Part shown: in pieces, positions 7,767 through 16,357 of the stretch
Layout of the letters: each line of letters starts with the position of its first letter
How positions within the stretch are numbered: position 1 is the stretch's first letter
Assembly: GCA_049613665.1 (NCBI GenBank)
Contig: JBMZCV010000064.1
Location: forward strand, 1-24,493
From: JBMZCV01 sp049613665
GTDB taxonomy: Bacteria > Bacteroidota > Bacteroidia > Chitinophagales > UBA2359
Reading direction: 5' to 3'
Length of the DNA stretch: 24,493 nucleotides
The notes under the pieces: model-generated
The model's input: only the letters and a program-made list of their open reading frames with translations
What the model was told of the DNA's origin: nothing
Databases searched by the model: none
Program-made: the position numbers and the translations under genes

Positions 7767-8894
7767 TTACGTTTTATCAATATCACGGCTCACACTCAAA
7801 ATAATTCCGATGGCAATACTCGTAAATAAAAGTGATGTTCCTCCCATACTCACAAGTGGCAAAGTCAGTCCTGTAACAGGCAATAAATTGACGGTAACGG
7901 CCATATTCATGAGTGCTTGCAACACCAGACTAATGCCTAAACCAACTGCCAAAAATGCTCCGAAAGCTCCTGGACTCTTAATAAAAATTTTGATGCACCT
8001 ATACAAAAATCCGAGATACAAAAAAGCGACAATGACACCTCCTAATAAGCCATACTCTTCTATAATAATTGCATAAATAAAATCGGAATATGGGTGTGGC
8101 AAAAAGTTTCGTTGAATGCTTTTTCCTGGTGCCAAACGCACAACACCACCGTTTGCCATTGCTACTTTCGCATATTTCACTTGGTCTGGCAGTTCTTTTT
8201 CTTCCTTATCAATAAAACTTTCAATTCTGCTTTTCCATGTTCCTACACGGCCTTCATTGGGCATAATAGCGAGAAAACCAACATATAACAGAAAAGCAGT
8301 TAAGCCTAGCCAAATAGTCAATCCGATATGTTTTAAACTCACACGTCCGATAAACATAAGAATGGTGCAGGTTATAAACAAAAGTATTGCAGATGATAAG
8401 TCAGCAGGCACAATGAGCATACAAATCGTTATCATAGGAGCGGCAATCGGCACAAAGGCTTTATCAAAATCTTTAATGATATGCTGTTTTTTCGACAACA
8501 TTCGAGCCGTGTACATAATTAAGGCCAGCTTTGCAAGGTCAGATGTTTGGAAAGTGATTTCCAATACGGGAACTGTTAGCCATCGCCTCGCATCATTTAT
8601 ATCAGTACCAAACATAAGTGTATATAACAAAAGTGGTATTGATATATATAATATCATTTGTGCTACTCTGGAGTAGTATAAATGACTGATTAAGTGTGCC
8701 GCATACATTAAGAAAAAACCAAATCCAACAAGCATCACTTGCTTGACGAGATAGTGTTCGGTGTTTCCGCTTTGCTGATTAAATGCCAAAGAACCTGTCG
8801 CACTATAAACGGCTAATATGGAAAAGAGCGATAAACTAAAAACAATAAACCATATATTTCTATCGCCTTCGAGCTTTTGCAATAGTCCTTGCAT
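7767..8894 (-). CDS. ftsW: Septal peptidoglycan polymerase FtsW (SEDS family)
   Basis: Polytopic inner-membrane glycosyltransferase that polymerises lipid II at the septum together with FtsI. The 375 residues are mostly hydrophobic, with about ten membrane segments. Family hallmarks are DLAKLALIMYTAR, a cytoplasmic/periplasmic loop with GKSIQRNFLPHPYSDFIYA followed by IIIEEYGLLGG, and the C-terminal LPVTGLTLPLVSMGGTSLL. ATG at 8894. Its place between murD and murG points to FtsW rather than its elongation paralogue RodA. Confidence 0.96.
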   Translation of the reverse strand: MQGLLQKLEGDRNIWFIVFSLSLFSILAVYSATGSLAFNQQSGNTEHYLVKQVMLVGFGFFLMYAAHLISHLYYSRVAQMILYISIPLLLYTLMFGTDINDARRWLTVPVLEITFQTSDLAKLALIMYTARMLSKKQHIIKDFDKAFVPIAAPMITICMLIVPADLSSAILLFITCTILMFIGRVSLKHIGLTIWLGLTAFLLYVGFLAIMPNEGRVGTWKSRIESFIDKEEKELPDQVKYAKVAMANGGVVRLAPGKSIQRNFLPHPYSDFIYAIIIEEYGLLGGVIVAFLYLGFLYRCIKIFIKSPGAFGAFLAVGLGISLVLQALMNMAVTVNLLPVTGLTLPLVSMGGTSLLFTSIAIGIILSVSRDIDKT

Positions 8895-9038
8895 ATTTTA
8901 TTTTATATCGTAAAAAAATAGCGATAAATTTATTTGTTTGTGCAACAATTAAATTTGACAATTATCTATTTTTATGTTTTGTTTTTTAAATTTAGTATTA
9001 AAGTATAACATTCTAAAAACAAAAAACGAAACATTTTT

Positions 9039-10406
9039 TTATTTTTCTTTTGCTGTCCATTCTTTTTTCAAAGTCAAAACAGCGTCTTTAAAACGGTTTC
9101 CTCTGTCTATATAATTTTTGAACAAATCGAAACTCGCACAAGCTGGTGATAGCAAAATTGTTTCATTTCTTTTAGCTACATAAAATGCCTTTCTTACAGC
9201 ATCATTTGCAGTTTGCGTTTCTACAATATTTGGCACAATATCGGCAAAAACTTGTTTAATTTTACTATTTTCTTTTCCCAAACAAACAATTGCTTTCACT
9301 TTTTGCTGCACCAAATCATACAATTCGCTATAATCATTGCCTTTATCGACACCGCCAACTATCCAAACTGTTGTTTGCGTCATGGCATCTATGGCATACC
9401 AAACGGAGTCAATATTGGTAGCTTTTGAATCATTGATAAACGTTTTTTCATCAATTGTAGCTACGTTTTCTAAGCGATGTTCGAGGCCTGCAAATGTAGG
9501 TAAAAATGCTTGAATATCAAAGGTTTTTACATCTAATAAATTGCAAACTGTCAAGGCAGCTAAGGTATTATATAAATTATGTTTGCCTTTCAATCTTAAA
9601 AAAGATTGTTTTATTTCGTAAACATTTTGCTTTGTTTTACAAATTATTTTGTTGTCTTCAATAAAGCTTCCAAAATTTCCACAAATAGCTTGCATAGAGA
9701 AGCCTAATTTTTGAGCTTTTATTTTTTGCTTTTGAAGCTGTTCTCCCAAGTATTTATCATCAAAGTTGTAAATTAGGAAATCATCTGCTGTTTGATTTTG
9801 CGTAATTTTCAGTTTTGCTGCCGCATATTCATCTAAAGAATAGTTGTAGCGATCTAAATGGTCTGGTGTTATGTTTGTAATAATTGCTATATTTGGTCGA
9901 AAATCTACAATATCGTCCAATTGAAAGCTGCTAAGTTCCAACACATAACTATCAAAATTATTTTGTGCTACTTGTTTGGCAAAACTTTCGCCTATATTTC
10001 CAGCCAAACCAACATTAAACCCAGCCGATTTGAGCAAATGATATACTAAGCTTGTCGTTGTTGTTTTGCCATTGCTACCTGTTATCGCAATGATGTTTGC
10101 TGTTGTATGTCGGCTCGCCCATTCTATTTCAGAAATTACAGGTATGTTTTTCGCTCTCAATTCTTTTATCAAAGCGATGTGATTTGGAATACCTGGACTT
10201 TTCACTACAATATCTGCTTGAAACAAGCGAGTTGGTGTATGTTTTTTTTCTTCAAAATCAATATTTTCTGCTTGCAAAACAGCCTTATGTTTTTTTGCAA
10301 TACTGCTTTTATCAGAAACAAAAACTTGATGTCCTTTGGTTTTTGCCAAAATTGCTGCTCCAATACCACTTTCGCCAGCTCCAAGTATGACTATTTTTTT
10401 GCTCAT
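9039..10406 (-). CDS. murD: UDP-MurNAc-L-Ala--D-glutamate ligase MurD
   Basis: Cytoplasmic ligase that adds D-glutamate to UDP-MurNAc-L-Ala. It contains the N-terminal Rossmann-like GAGESGIGAAILAK (9-22), the ATP loop ITGSNGKTTTTSL (108-120), ELSSFQLDDI, ITPDHLDRY, the LEHRLE segment of the central domain, NDSKATNID, and the C-terminal LLSPACASFDLFKNYIDRGNRF typical of MurD. At 455 residues it has normal length. ATG at 10406. A 321-bp gap separates it from mraY, and ftsW follows 144 bp downstream. Confidence 0.98.
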   Translation of the reverse strand: MSKKIVILGAGESGIGAAILAKTKGHQVFVSDKSSIAKKHKAVLQAENIDFEEKKHTPTRLFQADIVVKSPGIPNHIALIKELRAKNIPVISEIEWASRHTTANIIAITGSNGKTTTTSLVYHLLKSAGFNVGLAGNIGESFAKQVAQNNFDSYVLELSSFQLDDIVDFRPNIAIITNITPDHLDRYNYSLDEYAAAKLKITQNQTADDFLIYNFDDKYLGEQLQKQKIKAQKLGFSMQAICGNFGSFIEDNKIICKTKQNVYEIKQSFLRLKGKHNLYNTLAALTVCNLLDVKTFDIQAFLPTFAGLEHRLENVATIDEKTFINDSKATNIDSVWYAIDAMTQTTVWIVGGVDKGNDYSELYDLVQQKVKAIVCLGKENSKIKQVFADIVPNIVETQTANDAVRKAFYVAKRNETILLSPACASFDLFKNYIDRGNRFKDAVLTLKKEWTAKEK

Positions 10407-10727
10407 AAAACTGTGTCAGGTTCTTTTGATTTAAGGTAACTGTTTATGTTGTGACATTTTTTATCTTAAAAGCTCACACCTAAATAATTACGATTTGAGT
10501 AACATAAAATACCAAAGTTTGATTTTGCCAATTTTATACAGTAGCTTTTGCAAAAATAAAAAAAATATTCAATGTATAAAAATTATTAAATCAATTATTT
10601 ACAATGTATATATCTAACGTATTAATGTAAAATGAGCATTAAAAGTTTCTTGAGTCAATTGTTTTTTTGAAAAAGCTAGAACAAATATGCAGTCATAAAA
10701 TATGATTTTGACGGCAAACTTTTCTAG
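10407..10727. other. 321-bp mraY-murD intergenic region
   Basis: No coding potential is visible. TATTTTTG on the minus strand (10558-10551) matches the -7 element TAnnTTTG in the right orientation for murD, but no TTTG lies at the usual distance upstream. A small hairpin (TCATA-AAA-TATGA, 10693-10705) follows mraY without a U-tract. I see no repeat of the families found in the other large gaps. Confidence 0.5.
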
Positions 10728-11978
10728 TTAATTTAATTTAAAAATAACAAAAGTTATTAGTGCTAAGAAAATTCCTACAATCCAAAATCTCGTAACAATT
10801 TTTGCCTCGTGAATACCTTTTTTTTGATAGTGATGATGCAAAGGCGACATCAAGAAAATACGTTTTCCTTCTCCATATTTTTTGCGTGTATATTTGAAAT
10901 AGCTAACTTGCATGACAACAGATAAGTTTTCTAACAAAAAGATACCACACAAAATAGGTATCAATAATTCTTTTCGTATCGTGATAGCTAAGGTTGCAAT
11001 AATTCCGCCCAAAGCTAGACTACCTGTATCGCCCATAAACACTTGTGCAGGAAAGGCATTGTACCACAAAAATCCGACACAAGCACCGACAAAAGCAGCA
11101 GAAAAAACAACTAGCTCGCCTGTGTAGGGCAGATACATGATATTGAGATAATCTGCTAATATGAAATTGCCAGAAAAATAGGCGAACACGCCTAAACAAA
11201 CGGCAATAATCCCTGACACTCCTGTTGCCAAGCCATCAATTCCATCGGTCAGATTTGCAGCATTCGAAACCGCTATAATAATAAAAATAATAAAGGGAAT
11301 ATAAATTAGAAATGCCCAATTTTGATAGCCTTCGCCAAGAAAAGACAATGGTTTGCTATAATCAAATTGATAGGTTTTGACAAATGGAATACTTGTTGTT
11401 GTGGCTCGATAGTCGACTACCAAACGGTCTTCGCCATCTGTTTTTACTTGCTTTCGCTCTATTTCTTGATAAAATGTTTTTTCTTGATGTGTTGATACAT
11501 CTTCTCGCACCACAACATCAGGATGAAAATACATCACACTTCCAACAATTAAACCTAAGCCTATTTGTCCAATGATTTTGCTACGGCCTCGCAAGCCGCC
11601 TTTATCTTTTTTGAATACTTTGATATAATCATCAATAAAACCAATCGCTCCCATCCAAATTGTGGTTACCAACATCAAAATAATATAGATATTATCTAGT
11701 TTTGCCAGCAAAATAGTCGGTAACAAAATAGCCAATAAGATGATAAGTCCACCCATAGTAGGCGTTCCTTGTTTTTGTTTTTCGCCAATCAAGCCCAAAT
11801 CTCTAATTTTATCGGCTACTTGCAAATTTCGCAAGCGGTCTATCATTCGGCCGCCAAAAACTACGGTAATAATCAACGAAATGAGCATTGCAATAGCTGC
11901 TCGGAAAGAGATAAATTGAAACGCACCAGAACCCGGAAAGTTGAGCTGGTCAAGATATTCAAATAGATAGTATAACAC
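10728..11978 (-). CDS. mraY: Phospho-MurNAc-pentapeptide transferase MraY
   Basis: Integral membrane enzyme that transfers phospho-MurNAc-pentapeptide to undecaprenyl phosphate, forming lipid I. Catalytic signatures are GTPTMGGL (71-78), the Asp pair in GFIDDYIKV (D116, D117), NLTDGIDGLATG (242-253), FMGDTGSLALGG (315-325) and the HHHYQKKG loop (381-388). At 416 residues it is longer than E. coli MraY (360) because of a hydrophilic insertion at about 152-215 between two membrane segments; such an insertion is, to my knowledge, common in Bacteroidota. The start is GTG at 11978, which keeps the family N-terminus MLYYLFEYL. It is 59 bp after murE. Confidence 0.98.
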   Translation of the reverse strand: MLYYLFEYLDQLNFPGSGAFQFISFRAAIAMLISLIITVVFGGRMIDRLRNLQVADKIRDLGLIGEKQKQGTPTMGGLIILLAILLPTILLAKLDNIYIILMLVTTIWMGAIGFIDDYIKVFKKDKGGLRGRSKIIGQIGLGLIVGSVMYFHPDVVVREDVSTHQEKTFYQEIERKQVKTDGEDRLVVDYRATTTSIPFVKTYQFDYSKPLSFLGEGYQNWAFLIYIPFIIFIIIAVSNAANLTDGIDGLATGVSGIIAVCLGVFAYFSGNFILADYLNIMYLPYTGELVVFSAAFVGACVGFLWYNAFPAQVFMGDTGSLALGGIIATLAITIRKELLIPILCGIFLLENLSVVMQVSYFKYTRKKYGEGKRIFLMSPLHHHYQKKGIHEAKIVTRFWIVGIFLALITFVIFKLN

Positions 11979-12017
11979 TTTTTTGATTTAATGGTTACGG
12001 ATAAAATAAGGTTTTTT

Positions 12018-12038
12018 GAGTTTCGAGTTTCGAGTTTT
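12018..12038. repeat. Short 7-bp tandem repeat next to murE stop
   Basis: GAGTTTC occurs twice in tandem at 12018-12031, then GAGTTTT at 12032-12038, running to the murE stop codon. Such CGAAACT tandem stretches beside genes may be slippage products. No function is implied. Confidence 0.5.
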
Positions 12039-13537
12039 TAATTTGTAGCTTTGAGTTTTAATGCTTTTTCAAGTTCTATTTTGTCATCAAAAGGATATTT
12101 CACGCCATCAATTTCTTGATATTTTTCGTGTCCTTTGCCAGCCAACAAAATAATGTCGCCTTTTTTTGCCATCATGCAAGCAGCTTTTATGGCTTCTCTC
12201 CTATTTGTGATAGATAGTGTCTTGTGGCTGTATTCTGCCTCCACACCTTTTTCCATATCTTCAATAATTGTTTCTGCTCGTTCTGTTCTAGGATTATCGG
12301 AAGTCAAAATAATTTTATTGCTCATTCGACAAGCAATTTTAGCCATCATTGGCCGCTTGCCTTTGTCTCTATCGCCACCGCAACCTACAATCGTAATAAC
12401 TTGTTCATTGTTTGTGCGTATATCTTTAATTGTTGTCAAAACTTTGAGCAAAGCATCTGGCGTATGTGCATAGTCGACAATTCCGACAATACTGTTATTT
12501 ATATTTCCAACATAATCGAAACGGCCTTCGGCAGTTTTCAAAGCACTCAAAACAGTCAATACTTCTACGGCTTCTTCGCCCAATAATCTGGCTGTTGCAT
12601 AAACACACAGCAAATTGTAGGCATTAAATTCGCCAATGAGTAAGCTATGCACTTCTTTTTCATCAATATTCAACGATAGGCCGCTAAAGTCATTCGACAA
12701 TATTTTGGCTTTAAAATCTGCCATTTTTTTTAGGGCATAAGTATTGCGAGCGGCTTTTGTGTTTTGCAACATGATTTTGCCTTGCTTATCATCGAGGTTT
12801 ACGAGAGCAAAAGCTGTTTTTGGCAGTTGGTCAAAAAAACCTTTTTTGGCTTCAATATATGCTTTAAATGAGCCATGATAATCGACGTGGTCGTGCGACA
12901 TATTCGTAAAAATACCTCCTGCAAATTCGATGCCTTCGATACGTTTTTGCGTCACGGCATGAGAGCTCACTTCCATAAAACAATATTCGCAACCTTCTTC
13001 TATCATTTCGGCTAAAAGCTGATTTAGTCTTAAAGCATTTGGCGTAGTATGTGTTGCATCAAAAACTTCCTCATTTATTTGATATTGAATAGTGGAAATC
13101 AAGCCGACATTATATTTCAAACTTCTAAAAAGCTTGAATAGCAAAGTAGCTGTTGTTGTTTTGCCGTTTGTGCCTGTTATGCCTACAAGTTTTATTTTTT
13201 TTGAAGGTTCTCCATAAAAATTTGAAGCTGTTGTAGCTAAAGCTTTTTGACTGTCTGCTACTCGCAAATAGGTGATATCTTCGAGCAAATTTGTAGGCAA
13301 TGTTTCGCAAACTACTGCAACTGCTCCTTTCAAAATTGCTTTATCTATATATTTGTGTCCATCTGTTTGTAAGCCTTTAATAGCTATAAAAAGTCCATTT
13401 TCGCTCGACAAACGAGAATCAAATTGTATGTTTGTAATCTTTTTGTTCGTGCTGCCAACTACTTCTTGCAATCGAACCGTGTATAATATTTCGCTTAATA
13501 TATTTGACAATGTTGTTTTTCTTTTTTTAAGTACCAA
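12038..13537 (-). CDS. murE: UDP-MurNAc-tripeptide synthetase MurE, predicted meso-DAP type
   Basis: Cytoplasmic ligase that adds the third stem-peptide residue to UDP-MurNAc-L-Ala-D-Glu. Seen are FDSR (39-42) in the uridine-binding domain, the ATP loop GITGTNGKTTTATL (119-132), THTTPNALRLNQLL, EVSSHAV, NMSHDHVDYHGSF, and VDYAHTPDAL in the C-terminal domain. DNPR at 414-417 (then TE) is the motif that marks meso-diaminopimelate enzymes, so the wall is predicted to be DAP-type. The 499-residue length is normal. The start appears to be TTG at 13537; no in-frame ATG is near, and the LSNILSEILY segment just inside matches the family start, so an internal TTG is an alternative. Confidence 0.97.
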   Translation of the reverse strand: MVLKKRKTTLSNILSEILYTVRLQEVVGSTNKKITNIQFDSRLSSENGLFIAIKGLQTDGHKYIDKAILKGAVAVVCETLPTNLLEDITYLRVADSQKALATTASNFYGEPSKKIKLVGITGTNGKTTTATLLFKLFRSLKYNVGLISTIQYQINEEVFDATHTTPNALRLNQLLAEMIEEGCEYCFMEVSSHAVTQKRIEGIEFAGGIFTNMSHDHVDYHGSFKAYIEAKKGFFDQLPKTAFALVNLDDKQGKIMLQNTKAARNTYALKKMADFKAKILSNDFSGLSLNIDEKEVHSLLIGEFNAYNLLCVYATARLLGEEAVEVLTVLSALKTAEGRFDYVGNINNSIVGIVDYAHTPDALLKVLTTIKDIRTNNEQVITIVGCGGDRDKGKRPMMAKIACRMSNKIILTSDNPRTERAETIIEDMEKGVEAEYSHKTLSITNRREAIKAACMMAKKGDIILLAGKGHEKYQEIDGVKYPFDDKIELEKALKLKATN

Positions 13538-13628
13538 AAACTATTTAATAAAACATTTGTTTTGTGGCTAACGCATTGATATTTCTGGTGTTATATTGTT
13601 CTGAAATGCCCAAAAACTTCTGAACGAC

Positions 13629-13656
13629 TACTTAATGCACTATAATCTAAGTAATT
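13629..13656. repeat. 28-bp repeat, unit 1
   Basis: TACTTAATGCACT... to ...TAAGTAATT is identical at 25 of 28 positions to 13875-13902. A third, partial unit (ACAGTGTACTTAAT, 14093-14106) matches the left flank of unit 2 (13869-13882). Confidence 0.7.
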
Positions 13657-13674
13657 CTACATTTTGAGACTATT

Positions 13675-13691
13675 AGAAATGACATATTTCT
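13675..13691. repeat. AGAAAT-N5-ATTTCT motif, copy 1
   Basis: AGAAATGACATATTTCT. A near-identical motif in the opposite orientation lies at 13739-13755, and another at 18025-18041 between mraZ and rsmH. Each is itself an imperfect palindrome. It could be a protein-binding site or part of a repeat. Confidence 0.45.
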
Positions 13692-13738
13692 AAAACAATA
13701 AGTGTCCATTCTTTTTTATATTTGACTCTTTTGGCTAG

Positions 13739-13755
13739 AAAAATATGTCATTTCT
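13739..13755. repeat. AGAAAT-N5-ATTTCT motif, copy 2
   Basis: AAAAATATGTCATTTCT, the reverse complement of copy 1 apart from one base. The two copies face each other across 47 bp. Confidence 0.45.
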
Positions 13756-13790
13756 TTCTTGTTATTGAAAGAAAAAATTTAAGTGAGCTT

Positions 13791-13823
13791 AGACGTGACA
13801 GGTTTTAAAAACCTGTCACGTCT
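13791..13823. repeat. Perfect 15-bp-stem palindrome (REP-like hairpin)
   Basis: AGACGTGACAGGTTT at 13791-13805 pairs perfectly with 13809-13823 around TAA. There is no U-tract on either side, so it is not a classical terminator. Palindromes built on GACAGGTTTTAAAACCTGTC are, from memory, frequent between genes in Bacteroidota. Here it may act as an RNA-stabilising or attenuating hairpin between ftsI and murE. Confidence 0.65.
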
Positions 13824-13874
13824 CAACAAACGGCTAACATTTCTCAAAAACCTTAGAAAATTTAAATTACAGTG

Positions 13875-13902
13875 TACTTAATACACTGTAATTTAAGTAA
13901 TT
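13875..13902. repeat. 28-bp repeat, unit 2
   Basis: It matches 13629-13656 at 25 of 28 positions. The preceding ACAGTG extends the match to the partial unit at 14093-14106 beside the ftsI stop codon. Confidence 0.7.
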
Positions 13903-13946
13903 GTCATTTTAGCCTTTTTATTACATGTTATTTTATTCCAAAAAAA

Positions 13947-13986
13947 CGACGAAGTCATCGCCGTTGCTGTGTGTTATCACCAACAA
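13947..13986. repeat. Dispersed intergenic repeat, copy 2
   Basis: It carries the core GTTGCTGTGTGTTATCAC followed by CAACAA, related to 190-232 nearly 14 kb away and also outside genes. Confidence 0.5.
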
Positions 13987-14013
13987 GGGCATGTCGTTCT
14001 TTTTTTAGTATTT

Positions 14014-14046
14014 AGGTGGAAGGCACTTTAAAAATGCCTTCCACCT
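14014..14046. repeat. Hairpin with 12-bp perfect stem downstream of ftsI
   Basis: AGGTGGAAGGCA (14014-14025) pairs with TGCCTTCCACCT (14035-14046). On the minus strand it lies about 55 nt after the ftsI stop. The flanks lack a strong U-tract, so it may be an attenuator or another dispersed palindrome rather than a full terminator. Confidence 0.55.
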
Positions 14047-14101
14047 TGATTATCATAACATTTCTATGAAACAAACCTTAAAAACTTATAGTACAGTGTA
14101 C

Positions 14102-16192
14102 TTAATTCAACTCTAAGGTTATAATTGTTCCTTTTTCAAAAGGCGTACCATAAGTGGGTGCTTGCTTTCGCACTTTTCCATGTCCTTTGAAACGCACTCT
14201 CAGACCATGATTTTCGAGTACATACATAGCATCTCTCAATCCCATACCTGTAACATTTGGTATTAAATGGTCAATAACTTTCAATTCTTGTAATAAAATC
14301 GCTTCTTCGTGCCTTTTTGGAACAACCCATTGAGCATCTGCCATTGGCATATTTGAAACGTTCATTTTTTTATAAATAGTTGTTATATCTTCTTGATAGC
14401 CATGATTTGCAATAGGCGTTTTAACTATTGTTTTTTGTTCTTTCGTATTAATGCCTTCTTGAATATCAATGCTATTTGCATATAATTTTTCTACAATTTC
14501 TTTTAAAATAGGGCCTGCTACTGTTCCACCATAAATATCTCCCATAGAAGGTTGATACACCACAACAATACACGAATAAATTGGTTTTTCGGCAGGAAAA
14601 AAGCCAGCGATAGATGCTTGATGTCGTTTTTCTTCATAGCCTTTGTCATTGCGTGCTATCCGAGCCGTTCCTGTTTTGCAAGCCATTGATACCTTGTCAG
14701 ATTTTAGTGCTTTTGCTGTTCCATATTTGCCTTCTACCACATTAAACAACATTTTCTGAACAGTTCTTGCTGTGCTTTTTTTACAAACTTGTTCTATTAA
14801 AACTTCGTCTTTTGTATGTTTTAATACTTGATTGTCTTTTTTAATATCTGTGACCAAATACGGCTTCATCATTTTTCCATCATTCGCAATAGTATTAAAA
14901 AAGTTTAATACTTGAAGTGGTGTGAATTCTAATTCATAACCAATCGACATTTGCGTTAGACTAATTCCTGTCCAATCTTTGCTTTCATGGCTTTTGACAA
15001 CAGGCAAACCTTCACCTCGAATTTCAACTCCAGTAGGTTGTGTCAAGCCCATTTTTTGCAAGTGCGACAAAAAGTTTTCGGGATTATCGCCATAAAAACG
15101 GTCTGTTAGTTTTGAAATGCCAACATTAGACGATATTTCAATGACACGAGATAATGTAATATTGTTTTCGGGGTGCCAAGCTGAGTCGTGCATCCATTTA
15201 TCATGATAAAGCTTTTTGCCATATTCGATATCAACGAGTGTGCTATCATCTACAAATCCATCGTCTAGCAAGGCTGTTAGTGCAGCTATTTTTATGGTAG
15301 AACCATGCTCACTTTTCGTTCCTACAGCATGATTGTAGGTTTCGTGATACGAGCTGTCTTGCCCCATCTGTAAATTTGCAATTGCTTTTATCTTTCCTGT
15401 TGCAACTTCCATCACGATAGCACAACCATGTTTTGCCCAATGTTTTCGTATTCCTTTATCCAATGCTTTTTCTACAATATCTTGCATATTTACATTGATA
15501 GTAGTGTATAAATCATTGCCATTATCTACCTCAATATCTGTCACATCAAACAAAGGCTGCCAGATGCCGCTAATGAGTTGTTGCGATTGAGGTGCTTTAC
15601 TGCCTCTCAGATACGAATTAAATTGTCCTTCTAAGCCTACTTGACTTTTGGTGCGACTATAACCAATGGTTCGACGGGCCAAAAAGCCAAAAGGATTCAC
15701 TCTTCTGTTGTCGAGTTCGAGAATAAGTCCTCCTCTATGACGGCCATGTTTGAGGATTGGCCAGCTTTTCACTATCGGCAAATCGCTATAATCTACGCCT
15801 TTCTGTATCAAGACATAGCGTCGTCGTTTGGCTCTTGCTTCCTCTAATTTCAAGCGATAATCAGCTTTGCTGGCATCTTGAAAATACTTTTCTAAACAAC
15901 CTGCTAAACTATCTACGCCATATTTGAAAATACTATCAGATGGCACAGTCATATCTACATGAATGTCAAAGAACGGTAGAGAAGTCGCCAACAAGTGTCC
16001 GTTTTCTGAATAAATATTGCCTCTTTCGCCTTCTATCGTATCTATTCTTGCAAACTTTGCTCCTACTTCTCGCCACTCATCGCCTTCTACTACTACTACT
16101 CGAAAAGCTTGGGCAATGATTAGAAAAGCCATGCTGCACAAGAAAATAAAAACTATATTTATACGAGCTAATATATCTTTTTTTATGCTCAA
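14102..16192 (-). CDS. ftsI: Septal transpeptidase FtsI (class B PBP) with C-terminal PASTA domain
   Basis: Monofunctional transpeptidase that cross-links septal peptidoglycan together with FtsW. It has one N-terminal membrane segment (about residues 12-30), a PBP dimerisation domain (about 55-210; the RGNIYSENG motif is at 57-65), and the transpeptidase domain with SxxK S298-T-I-K301, SxN S354-S-N356 and KTG 506-508. A PASTA domain covers about 641-696 (IPNVTGMGLRDAMYVLENHGL). The 696 residues are longer than E. coli FtsI (588) and resemble the SpoVD/PASTA architecture common in Bacteroidota. The start is TTG at 16192, preserving MSIKKDILAR before the membrane segment; no in-frame ATG lies just upstream. 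Its TAA stop lies at the edge of the 28-bp repeat family. Confidence 0.96.
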   Translation of the reverse strand: MSIKKDILARINIVFIFLCSMAFLIIAQAFRVVVVEGDEWREVGAKFARIDTIEGERGNIYSENGHLLATSLPFFDIHVDMTVPSDSIFKYGVDSLAGCLEKYFQDASKADYRLKLEEARAKRRRYVLIQKGVDYSDLPIVKSWPILKHGRHRGGLILELDNRRVNPFGFLARRTIGYSRTKSQVGLEGQFNSYLRGSKAPQSQQLISGIWQPLFDVTDIEVDNGNDLYTTINVNMQDIVEKALDKGIRKHWAKHGCAIVMEVATGKIKAIANLQMGQDSSYHETYNHAVGTKSEHGSTIKIAALTALLDDGFVDDSTLVDIEYGKKLYHDKWMHDSAWHPENNITLSRVIEISSNVGISKLTDRFYGDNPENFLSHLQKMGLTQPTGVEIRGEGLPVVKSHESKDWTGISLTQMSIGYELEFTPLQVLNFFNTIANDGKMMKPYLVTDIKKDNQVLKHTKDEVLIEQVCKKSTARTVQKMLFNVVEGKYGTAKALKSDKVSMACKTGTARIARNDKGYEEKRHQASIAGFFPAEKPIYSCIVVVYQPSMGDIYGGTVAGPILKEIVEKLYANSIDIQEGINTKEQKTIVKTPIANHGYQEDITTIYKKMNVSNMPMADAQWVVPKRHEEAILLQELKVIDHLIPNVTGMGLRDAMYVLENHGLRVRFKGHGKVRKQAPTYGTPFEKGTIITLELN

Positions 16193-16230
16193 TGTTGTTT
16201 GTGTCTTTGGTTTAAAAAACTTTAGGGTAA

Positions 16231-16288
16231 TTAAGTGCCAAGCACTTTTTAATAAAGAGTAGGAATTATTGCTACTGCATTGATATTT
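16231..16288 (+). repeat. Intergenic repeat family R1, copy C
   Basis: It starts TTAAGTGCCAAGCACT and ends GCTACTGCATTGATATTT, matching both ends of copy A in the reverse orientation. AAGTGC-CAA-GCACTT at its left end can form a small hairpin. It lies between ftsL and ftsI, just upstream of the ftsI start. Confidence 0.6.
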
Positions 16289-16357
16289 AGTATGGCATTT
16301 TTCACAATTTGCAAAACAAACCTGTCCAACTGCTTATACTATATGTTAAAAAAATAA

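Larger units (their letters stand above)
13538..14101. other. 564-bp murE-ftsI intergenic region, a mosaic of repeats
   Basis: No gene is visible. From left to right it holds GCTAACGCATTGATATT (13567-13583, the end of repeat family R1), a 28-bp repeat unit (13629-13656), two oppositely oriented AGAAAT-type motifs (13675-13691 and 13739-13755), a perfect 33-nt palindrome (13791-13823), a second 28-bp unit (13875-13902), the dispersed repeat (13947-13986), a hairpin (14014-14046) and a third, partial unit running into the ftsI stop. The palindromes may end or attenuate transcripts from ftsI. Confidence 0.6.

Noticed and set aside
8116..8676. 186-codon plus-strand frame opposite ftsW
   Set aside because: It is the complement of a clear membrane-protein gene, has no family resemblance and no promoter.
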